Shown one piece after another: positions 8,817 to 14,750 of a DNA stretch of 33,060 nt. The DNA lies in the NCBI RefSeq assembly GCF_029868625.1, contig NZ_JARWOJ010000233.1:1-33060 (forward strand), read 5' to 3'. The first letter of the stretch is position 1; each line of letters begins with the position of its first letter. The notes under the pieces were generated by a model that saw nothing but the letters and a program-made list of their open reading frames with translations, was not told where the DNA came from and ran no database searches. The stretch comes from Nocardia neocaledoniensis. GTDB taxonomy: Bacteria; Actinomycetota; Actinomycetes; Mycobacteriales; Mycobacteriaceae. The position numbers and the translations under genes were made by a program.

Positions 8817-8845
8817 TGGGCAAGCGCGTTCGCGCGCACTAACCT
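8817..8845 (+). promoter_or_regulatory. candidate promoter of the Y RNA locus
   Basis: TGGGCA (8817-8822), a 17-nt spacer and TAACCT (8840-8845) fit a SigA promoter with a TANNNT -10. Transcription would start near 8852-8854, precisely where the 15-bp terminal stem of the predicted RNA begins. The spacer contains GCGCG-TTCG-CGCGC (8824-8837), a short palindrome that could be an operator. Confidence 0.5.
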
Positions 8846-8852
8846 CATCTCC

Positions 8853-9000
8853 AGCAGTCGCACGGCGGACCGGATTCGGTCGGTTACCACTTCGGATGGA
8901 GATGACGCAGGTTCGAATCCTGCCCGGCCCACGAGGGTCGGTAGCTCAGCCTGGTAGAGCACTACGTCGGTCGAAAACACACGCCCGCCGTGCGATTGCG
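8853..9000 (+). ncRNA. yrlA: predicted YrlA-type Y RNA with a circularly permuted tRNA-like module
   Basis: The ends pair over 15 bp (8854-8868 with 8985-8999, one G-U), continuing with GACCG/CGGTC (8868-8872 with 8968-8972) after a 3'-side bulge. Enclosed is a tRNA core in permuted order. First is a T-arm: stem 8907-8911/8919-8923 with canonical loop TTCGAAT. Then the acceptor 3' strand 8924-8930, an ACGA loop and the acceptor 5' strand 8935-8941 (7 bp, one G-U). U8-like T8942 and A8943 follow. Last is a D-arm: GCTC/GAGC at 8944-8947/8957-8960 with loop AGCCTGGTA carrying the GG that docks with the T-loop. Bacterial Y RNAs encoded next to Ro60 orthologues are known to carry tRNA-like domains, and a TROVE gene follows. 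The exact ends are inferred. Confidence 0.85.
8864..8886 (+). repeat. copy 1 of a perfect 23-nt direct repeat (Y RNA 5' strand)
   Basis: GGCGGACCGGATTCGGTC plus GGTTA is identical to 9015-9037, 151 bases downstream. It covers the inner part of the terminal stem and is probably the conserved Ro-protein recognition strand. It can also form a local GACCG-GATT-CGGTC hairpin. Confidence 0.9.
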
Positions 9001-9009
9001 ACGTAGAGG

Positions 9010-9127
9010 AGCAGGGCGGACCGGATTCGGTCGGTTATCTGGTACGACCTTCGGGTTCAACGGGTTCGAGCCCCGTGGCGGAAAGCGATTTCCGTTTCCC
9101 GGCCGTCACCACACGTCCGCCCGCACC
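9010..9127 (+). ncRNA. predicted second Y RNA, T-arm only (no D-arm)
   Basis: The unit starts with the same 23-nt block (9015-9037) as the first Y RNA and ends with CACACGTCCGCC (9110-9121), matching 8978-8989 of the first at 11 of 12 positions. The two blocks pair over 8 bp (9014-9021 with 9115-9122), extended weakly outward. Inside are a GACC-TTCG-GGTT hairpin (9046-9057), a canonical T-arm (stem 9060-9064/9072-9076, loop TTCGAGC) and a 6-bp minihelix CGGAAA-GCGA-TTTCCG (9079-9094) in the acceptor position. No D-arm follows. No separate promoter is evident, so it may be processed from a shared precursor. The minihelix followed by TTT could alternatively act as a terminator for the first RNA. 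Confidence 0.6.
9015..9037 (+). repeat. copy 2 of the 23-nt direct repeat
   Basis: Identical to 8864-8886. The two copies define the spacing of the two predicted Y RNAs. Confidence 0.9.
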
Positions 9128-9140
9128 CACGTCCACGCAC

Positions 9141-9160
9141 GCCCCGGTGGGTCCCGGGGC
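9141..9160 (+). terminator. 7-bp GC hairpin between the Y RNAs and the TROVE gene
   Basis: GCCCCGG (9141-9147) and CCGGGGC (9154-9160) pair around a 6-nt loop. It lies after the second Y RNA and 39 bases before the TROVE start. It could set the 3' end of the small RNAs or attenuate read-through into the protein gene; there is no T-run. Confidence 0.35.
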
Positions 9161-9199
9161 CGAAACATCAACGCCGAGAAGAGTATCGGAGGGGGAACC

Positions 9200-10795
9200 A
9201 TGGACATTCTGTCGCGCTTCTCTCGTCGCACCACGCCGCAGAACGAGCCCGCCGATCGCGGCCAGGTCGTCAACAACGCCGGCGGCTACGTCTTCGAGAT
9301 CACGCCGCAGGCCCGCGTCCGGCGCTTTCTCACCCTCGGTACGGAGGGCGGAACCTACTACGTGCGTGCCGCGGCACTGACCGCCGACAACGCCGAGTTC
9401 CTCGTCGAGTACGCGGCCGAGCACACCGCCGAACTGGTGCGTGAGGTCGTCGAGATCTCGACGAGCGGCCGGGCGCCGCGCCCGAACCCGGCGCTGTTCG
9501 CGCTCGCCGCGGCCGCCGCGCTCGGTGACGTCGAGGGCCGCCGGGCCGCGCTCGCGGCGTTGCCGCTGGTCGCCCGCACCGGCACCCACCTGTTCCTGTT
9601 CGCCGGGTATGCCGAGCAGTTCCGTGGCTGGGGCCGCGGCCTCTCGCGCGCCGTGGCGAACTGGTACCTGGACAAGCCGGTCGAGGACCTGGCCTACCAG
9701 GTGGTGAAGTACCGCCAGCGGGAAGGCTGGACGCACCGCGACCTGTTGCGTCTGGCGCACCCGGCCGCGACCGACGACGCCCGGCGTCGTCTGTTCGACT
9801 GGATCTGCGGCCGCACCCCGGACCTCGACGGCCTCGCCCTGGTCGACGGCTTCCAGCGCGCCCAGACCGCACCGGTCGCGCGGGTGCCGGAACTGGTGCG
9901 CGAGTACCGCCTCAGCTGGGAGATGCTGCCCGACGCGGCGCTGAACACGCCGCAGGTGTGGGAGGCGCTGCTGGACAACGGCATTCCGCAGACGGCGCTG
10001 CTGCGCCAGCTGCCGCGCCTGACCCGGCTCGGCCTGCTCGACCCGCTCGGTGCCCGCACGGCGGCGATCTGCGCGCAGCTCGCCGACCCGGCGCGGCTGC
10101 GCAAGGCCCGGGTGCACCCGGTGTCGGTGCTGATCGCGCTGCGCACCTACGCCGCGGGGCGGTCGGCGCGTGGCGACGGCACGTGGACACCGTCCGCGCC
10201 GGTGGTCGACGCGCTCGACGCCGCGTTCTACGCGGCCTTCGAGACCGTGCGGCCGACCGGCCTGCGCCACCTGCTCGCGCTCGACGTGTCCGGCTCGATG
10301 ACGAGTTCGATCGCGGGCCTCCCGCTCTCCGCGCGGGAGGCGTCGGCGGCGCTGGCCCTGGTCAGCGCGCGTACCGAGCCGCGGCACGAGATCGTCGGGT
10401 TCACCTCGGCGAGCGGCTGGCGGGGCGAGCGCAGGCTGTCCCCGCTGTCGATCTCGCCGCGGCAGCGGCTCGACGACGCGGTACGGGCGGTGTCGGACCT
10501 GCCGTTCGGCGGCACGGACTGCTCGCTGCCGATCCTGCACGCGCTCGACCAGGGCGTCGAGGTCGACGTGTTCTCGGTGTACACCGACAACGAGACCTGG
10601 GCGGGCTCGGTGCACCCGCACCAGGCGCTGGCCCGGTACCGGCGCGAGGTGAACCCGCGGGCCAAGCTCGTGGTCGTCGGCATGACGGCGACGCGGTTCA
10701 GCATCGCCGACCCGGCCGACGCGGGCATGCTCGACGTGGCCGGTTTCGACGCGGCCGTCCCGTCGCTGCTGGCCGACTTCGCCACGGCCGCTTAG
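9200..10795 (+). CDS. TROVE-domain Ro60-family RNA-binding protein (Rsr-like)
   Basis: A 531-residue Ro60 orthologue. The N-terminal two thirds is an alpha-helical TROVE/HEAT-like ring (TYYVRAAALTADNAEFLVEY, HLFLFAGYAEQFRGWGRG, AYQVVKYRQREGWTHRDLLR, HPVSVLIALRTYAAG). The C-terminal third is a vWA domain with MIDAS DVSGSMTSS at 362-370 and later FGGTD and YTDNETW residues. The ring binds Y RNAs and misfolded RNA 3' ends; in Deinococcus the Y RNA tethers it to PNPase, and other bacteria link it to RNA repair. The start ATG 9200 has GGAGGGGG 4-5 nt upstream. An earlier in-frame start at 8990 would run through the second Y RNA and is rejected. No rtcB-like ligase gene is adjacent. Confidence 0.93.
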   Translation: MDILSRFSRRTTPQNEPADRGQVVNNAGGYVFEITPQARVRRFLTLGTEGGTYYVRAAALTADNAEFLVEYAAEHTAELVREVVEISTSGRAPRPNPALFALAAAAALGDVEGRRAALAALPLVARTGTHLFLFAGYAEQFRGWGRGLSRAVANWYLDKPVEDLAYQVVKYRQREGWTHRDLLRLAHPAATDDARRRLFDWICGRTPDLDGLALVDGFQRAQTAPVARVPELVREYRLSWEMLPDAALNTPQVWEALLDNGIPQTALLRQLPRLTRLGLLDPLGARTAAICAQLADPARLRKARVHPVSVLIALRTYAAGRSARGDGTWTPSAPVVDALDAAFYAAFETVRPTGLRHLLALDVSGSMTSSIAGLPLSAREASAALALVSARTEPRHEIVGFTSASGWRGERRLSPLSISPRQRLDDAVRAVSDLPFGGTDCSLPILHALDQGVEVDVFSVYTDNETWAGSVHPHQALARYRREVNPRAKLVVVGMTATRFSIADPADAGMLDVAGFDAAVPSLLADFATAA

Positions 10796-10812
10796 GAAGC
10801 CGGGAAATCGGA

Positions 10813-10840
10813 GCCGCCGCGCCCTCGTTGTAGCGGCGGC
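10813..10840. terminator. 8-bp hairpin between convergent genes
   Basis: GCCGCCGC (10813-10820) and GCGGCGGC (10833-10840) pair around a 12-nt loop in the 76-base gap between the TROVE gene and the convergent minus-strand gene. It is a likely bidirectional terminator without a T-run. Confidence 0.45.
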
Positions 10841-10871
10841 GCCGCTCCTCTCGCGCGAAAGGTCTCGGCGC

Positions 10872-11981
10872 TCAGGGCGCGACCGAGGACCAATCGGCGA
10901 AACCGGTGGGGTCGTGGCGGCCCATCGAGGCATGCTCGAACAGGCCCCAGCCCTCGGCGTCGCCGCAGCGGGCGTAGCCGATGTGGTCGATCACGCCGTA
11001 GGGGGTGCGGGCGACGACCGCCGGGTCGGTGAGGTCGTAGGCGCTCGACAGCGACCAGTCGCGGCCCATCCAGCGGCCGTGGGTCCAGTCGGGGTCGGGC
11101 CCGTACCCGCAGCCGACGTGCAGGGCGATGCCGGGACGCGATTCGACGAACACCTCCAGCGGCTTGCCGTCGGGGGTGGTCATGTCCAAGCGCACCGACA
11201 CCGGATGCCGGGTCCCCGATTCGTACACGAAATGCATACGCGGCCAGCCCAACTGCTCTTTGCGGCCGTCGTGCCAGATACGCACCGCGTTGTTGAGGGT
11301 GCGCGTCCCGTCGGGCTCCTCCTGCACGATCACCACGATCGCGAACTCCTCGAACCGCAGCGGCGCGTACAGCCACCAGAAGCCGCCTGCGCCCTCGGCC
11401 GCGGCCCGCCCGGCCGGCTCGGGCTCGCCGGAGGGCCGGATCCCCCAGGATCGGTCCCGGCTGCCCGTCCACGAGGCCGGATCGACCGTGTAGTCGGTGC
11501 CGTCGACGGCGAGCGTGCCCGCCCACGAGCCCAGTTGGGCGAACCGCGACGCCTCGATGATCGGCCGGGTGCCCGACAGGATCAGGTGTGGTTGCTCCTG
11601 CACGGCCGGATGGGCGCCGGTCCAGGTGAGGTCGAAACCGAGATCGGGGTGCTCGCACACCACCCGCAGCTTGTGCAGCGGCTCGATGACCTCGATGCGG
11701 TAACCACCGACGGCGGTGTTCAGGTCGCGGTCGACGAGCGCGTCGGAGAACCGCACCGCTCGCTGGTCGGTGCCGTGGCGCACCGTGGCGAAGGCGTCGA
11801 CCACGCCGAGATTCGGGTACACGCCGAATCCGGTGATGAGCATCGTGTCACCGGCCGGGTCGAAGGCGTTGAAGTAGTAGCGGTCGTAGAAGTTGCGGTC
11901 GCTGGTGGCCACCCGCGCGAGCGACAGCGGGGTCTGATGGACGGGGTATTCGTCCAGCGGGACGGGCGTGATCGCGGTCAT
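10872..11981 (-). CDS. uncharacterised lipocalin/AttH-like protein (DUF7064/7065-type, tentative)
   Basis: A 369-residue protein without signal peptide. It is rich in aromatic residues and beta-forming stretches such as YYFNAFDPAGDTMLITGFGVYPN, GGYRIEVIEPLHKLRVVCEH, HLILSGTRPIIEASRFAQLGSW and FEEFAIVVIVQEEPDGTR. The pattern of two beta-barrel-like halves resembles the AttH/CrtC lipocalin-like group and the DUF7064/7065 proteins often found beside APH-type phosphotransferases; this call is from memory of the family and is tentative. The start ATG 11981 has GGAGAG 4 nt upstream. It lies 11 bases downstream of the phosphotransferase gene, so the two form an operon. Function unknown; a role in lipid or steroid-like substrate handling is only a guess from such neighbourhoods. 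Confidence 0.75.
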   Translation of the reverse strand: MTAITPVPLDEYPVHQTPLSLARVATSDRNFYDRYYFNAFDPAGDTMLITGFGVYPNLGVVDAFATVRHGTDQRAVRFSDALVDRDLNTAVGGYRIEVIEPLHKLRVVCEHPDLGFDLTWTGAHPAVQEQPHLILSGTRPIIEASRFAQLGSWAGTLAVDGTDYTVDPASWTGSRDRSWGIRPSGEPEPAGRAAAEGAGGFWWLYAPLRFEEFAIVVIVQEEPDGTRTLNNAVRIWHDGRKEQLGWPRMHFVYESGTRHPVSVRLDMTTPDGKPLEVFVESRPGIALHVGCGYGPDPDWTHGRWMGRDWSLSSAYDLTDPAVVARTPYGVIDHIGYARCGDAEGWGLFEHASMGRHDPTGFADWSSVAP

Positions 11982-11992
11982 CGTCTCTCCAG

Positions 11993-13117
11993 TCAGTCCC
12001 ACTCGTAGGTGCCGTCGAGCAAGGCCTCGAGGCTGAGCCGGTGCATCACGTAGTCGTCGGGATCGTCGGGCACGGTGTCCTCGCCGAAGTGGATCATCCG
12101 GCACTTGATCCTGGCCATCACGATCGCGTGCCGCAGCGCCGCGTAGATGATGTAGAAATCCAGGTCACGCACGGAATGTCCGGACAGTTCCTCGTATTTC
12201 GCGACCACCGCGTCGCGGCGCAGGAAATCGGGCAGGCCGGGTTGGTCGAAGCGGGTCGCGATGTCCTGGAAGAAGCGGTGGATGAAGATGATCCAGCCCA
12301 GGTCCAGCTCGCGCGGGCCGAGCGTGGCCATCTCCCAGTCGAGCACCGCGGCGGGGGTGAACCCGTCGAACAGGATATTGCCCGGGCGGGCGTCACCCCA
12401 GTTCAGGACTTCGGGGCCGGGATCCGCGGGCCAGTGGGCCTCGAGCCAGTCGAAGGCCCGCTCGATCAGCGGCACCCGGACCCCGTGGTCGGTCAGCGCC
12501 CACGCGTACCAGGCGCGCTGGGCCTGGAAATGCCTGCGCAGCGCCGACCCCTCGCCGTCGAGCAGCGGGAAACGCCGGGCGGCGTCGTCGATGGCGTGGA
12601 CCTGGGTGATCACCTCGACCGTCGCGTCGGCGATGCGGGCGCGCTCCTCGGCGGTGGCGTCGAACAACCAGCCGAAGAACACGTAGGGCGGATTGTCCGA
12701 GGGCGCCCTGCCCTCGACCTTCTCCATCACGAGAAACGGGGAGCCGAACACGGATTCGTCGGTCTCGAGCCAGCGCAGCGGCGGCACGGCGACCGCCGAG
12801 GCCGCGGCGACGCCGGACATCACCTGGTATTGCATCGGCAGGTCGTAGGACTCGAAGACGGGGAACGAGCCGTCCTCGGGCGCCATCCGCAGCACGAACG
12901 ATCCGCTCTCGGCCGCCGCGCCGGCCTGCCAGCGCGCGTCGAACAGAATCGTGGTGCTCGACATCCCGCCTGCCGACGGCTTGCTCAGGTTCTCGACCGT
13001 CACGGGCGCGCCGACCTCGCCCGTCAGCCAGTGTGCCAACTGCCCGGACAACTCGTCCAGATCGCGTGCGCTGACCGTGAGTGACACCCGCGCGGCCGGG
13101 TCCTGATCTTCGGACAT
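11993..13117 (-). CDS. APH-family phosphotransferase (ACAD10-like)
   Basis: A 374-residue kinase-like protein of the aminoglycoside/choline-kinase-like fold. ATP-site features include PSAGGMSSTTILFDARW and FVLRMAPE (the beta-3 Lys position is an Arg here), then PFLVMEKVEGRAP. The catalytic loop is NWGDARPGNILF (Asp and Asn of the Brenner-type motif) and the metal-binding segment is AAVLDWEMATLGPRELDLGW. This is the FadE36/ACAD10-like branch, which usually phosphorylates small hydroxylated molecules rather than giving antibiotic resistance. The start ATG 13117 is preferred over an upstream in-frame start at 13231, whose extra residues look unlike the family. It is first gene of a two-gene minus-strand operon and divergent from the DoxX-type gene. 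Confidence 0.88.
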   Translation of the reverse strand: MSEDQDPAARVSLTVSARDLDELSGQLAHWLTGEVGAPVTVENLSKPSAGGMSSTTILFDARWQAGAAAESGSFVLRMAPEDGSFPVFESYDLPMQYQVMSGVAAASAVAVPPLRWLETDESVFGSPFLVMEKVEGRAPSDNPPYVFFGWLFDATAEERARIADATVEVITQVHAIDDAARRFPLLDGEGSALRRHFQAQRAWYAWALTDHGVRVPLIERAFDWLEAHWPADPGPEVLNWGDARPGNILFDGFTPAAVLDWEMATLGPRELDLGWIIFIHRFFQDIATRFDQPGLPDFLRRDAVVAKYEELSGHSVRDLDFYIIYAALRHAIVMARIKCRMIHFGEDTVPDDPDDYVMHRLSLEALLDGTYEWD

Positions 13118-13311
13118 CTGTGCGGTACCCCTGTCAGCCGAACTGTAACGTGTGTCACTTCTGGGTACCGGACACGCTACCGGAATGTAAGGCCCACATC
13201 GGTCACCGAGACTCAGGGTTGACACCGCCAAAGATCAGGGTTTCCCCGGACGCGCCCGCCCCGCGCGCCGATTAGCTTGAGTAACAAGGTAACTCGATGA
13301 GGGAGGCGTGG

Positions 13312-14661
13312 GTGACCACAGCGACGGCAGAGCGCGTGACCAGCGACGACACGAGCGCCGCCGCGCCGCCACCCGCGTGGCATCCGATCACCCGGATCGC
13401 CTTCCGGTTCACCGTCGTCTACCTGGGGCTGTTCTGCCTGTGGATGGCGCAGATCAGCTTCGTCTTCCTCGGCGTCCTCGCGCGGCAGCTGCCCGAGGAC
13501 GCCATCGCCTGGCAGATGATGACGCTCGCGCCGGTGAGTCGCTGGATCGGTGAGCACGTCTTCGGAGTCGAGGCCGAGTTGACGATGAACGGCAGCGGCG
13601 ATCAGGCGGCGATCTGGATCCAGTGCGGTCTGGTCCTGCTGGTCGCCCTGCTGGTCACGGTGGTGTGGTCGGTGCTCGACCGCCGTCGCCCGGCCTATCC
13701 CCGCTCGCTCAGCTGGTTCATGACCGCGCTGCGCCTCTGCGTCGGCGGCCAGCTGCTGTTCTACGGGTTCGCCAAGCTGATCCCCACCCAGATGCCCGAA
13801 CCCGCGCTCACCACGCTGCTCACCCGCGTCGGCGACCTGACCCCGATGACGATGTTGTGGACCCAGGTCGGTTCCTCGCCGGTCTACGAGATGGCGCTCG
13901 GACTCGCCGAGGTGCTCGCGGGCCTGCTGCTGTTCTGGCCGCGCACCGCGACCCTGGGCGCCCTGCTCGGTGTGGTGAGCATGGCCCAGGTGTTCCTGCT
14001 CAACCTCACCTTCGACGTGCCGGTGAAGATGCTGTCCGGGCACCTGCTGTTGATGAGTCTGGTGCTGCTCGCCCCGCAGGCGCGCCGGCTGGCGAACGTG
14101 CTCGTGCTGGAACGTGATTCGGGGCCGGCGACGCAGCCACCGCTGTTCGGCTCGGCCCGGGCGAATCGGTGGGCGAGCGTGGCGCAGGTCGCGCTGGGGC
14201 TGTGGATCGTGGCGGGGTGTGTGTCCCTCGGCATGGAATCCTGGCGTGAGTACGGCGGTGGGGTACCGAAGCCGGAGCTGTACGGCATCTGGGAGGTCGC
14301 CGAGTACACCGTCGACGGCGATCCGGTGCCGCCGCTGCACACCGATCAGGCGCGCTGGCAACGCCTGATCATCGACACCACCGGCGCCGCGTACCAGCGG
14401 ATGGACGACACCATCGTGCCCGCGGAAGCCGTCACCGATCCCGCCGCGCCCACCCTGACGCTGACGCTGCCCGCGCGGCAACCGGATTCGGCGCCGTACG
14501 CCACCCTCGCCGTCGAGCGGCCCGCCGACGACCGGCTGCTCCTGCGCGGCGATGTCGACGGGCGGGCGACCACGGTCACGCTGACCCGCGTGGACCTCGA
14601 CAGTTTCCCGCTCCGCGGCACCGGATTCCGCTGGGTCCAGAACAACCCGTACGTGGGCTGA
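13312..14661 (+). CDS. DoxX-type multi-pass membrane protein with C-terminal soluble domain
   Basis: A 449-residue protein. Hydrophobic segments include FRFTVVYLGLFCLWMAQISF, IWIQCGLVLLVALLVTVVW, a segment around FMTALRLCVGGQLLFYGFAK, VYEMALGLAEVLAGLLLFW, ATLGALLGVVSMAQVFLLNL and VALGLWIVAGCVSL: about seven membrane spans up to residue 310. About 130 C-terminal residues (from YGIWEVAEYTVDG) form a soluble, probably beta-rich domain, likely outside the membrane. The RLxxGGxLLFYGFAK and AEVLAGLLL pattern fits the DoxX/DoxD-like family. The start GTG 13312 is supported by AGGGAGG 5 nt upstream. TAGCTT (13273-13278) is a candidate -10. Function unknown. Confidence 0.8.
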   Translation: MTTATAERVTSDDTSAAAPPPAWHPITRIAFRFTVVYLGLFCLWMAQISFVFLGVLARQLPEDAIAWQMMTLAPVSRWIGEHVFGVEAELTMNGSGDQAAIWIQCGLVLLVALLVTVVWSVLDRRRPAYPRSLSWFMTALRLCVGGQLLFYGFAKLIPTQMPEPALTTLLTRVGDLTPMTMLWTQVGSSPVYEMALGLAEVLAGLLLFWPRTATLGALLGVVSMAQVFLLNLTFDVPVKMLSGHLLLMSLVLLAPQARRLANVLVLERDSGPATQPPLFGSARANRWASVAQVALGLWIVAGCVSLGMESWREYGGGVPKPELYGIWEVAEYTVDGDPVPPLHTDQARWQRLIIDTTGAAYQRMDDTIVPAEAVTDPAAPTLTLTLPARQPDSAPYATLAVERPADDRLLLRGDVDGRATTVTLTRVDLDSFPLRGTGFRWVQNNPYVG

Positions 14662-14736
14662 GCGTGTCCGAGGGGTGCCGCCGACACGCCGACGGGGGTG
14701 TCGGCGGCCGCGTTCGGCGTCGTCGGGGCCACGAAC

Positions 14737-14742
14737 TAGGCT
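14737..14742 (+). promoter_or_regulatory. TANNNT -10 box directly upstream of cysG
   Basis: TAGGCT ends 8 nt before GTG 14751, and there is no ribosome binding site, which is consistent with leaderless transcription. Confidence 0.4.
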
Positions 14743-14750
14743 CGTCCACT

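Noticed and set aside
8890..8985. An ordinary tRNA gene (T-arm and D-arm signals are strong)
   Set aside because: The T-arm precedes the D-arm, the acceptor strands are joined by a 4-nt loop, and there is no anticodon arm between D- and T-arm; a normal tRNA cannot be built from this order. A Y RNA tRNA mimic explains it better.
8764..9006. An 80-residue plus-strand open frame after the CobE-like gene
   Set aside because: It overlaps the Y RNA promoter and RNA, has no ribosome binding site and no recognisable motif.
8864..9037. A CRISPR-like direct repeat pair (23 nt, 151 apart)
   Set aside because: Only two copies, spacing far too long, and each copy is part of an RNA secondary structure.
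8990..9199. A longer N-terminus for the TROVE protein starting at 8990
   Set aside because: It would translate through the second Y RNA, the residues are Arg/Gly-rich and unlike Ro60 proteins, and ATG 9200 has a strong ribosome binding site.
11993..13117. An aminoglycoside-resistance phosphotransferase
   Set aside because: The sequence fits the ACAD10/FadE36-like branch with NWGDARPGN and sits with a lipocalin-like gene, a metabolic rather than resistance context.
13281..13293. GTAAC-AAG-GTAAC direct repeat upstream of the DoxX-type gene as an operator
   Set aside because: Short, without symmetry, and could be chance; noted but not supported enough to list.
14664..14750. An extended N-terminus of the CysG-like protein
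   Set aside because: The added residues are Arg/Gly-rich without family match, and the -10 box overlaps this stretch and points to GTG 14751.
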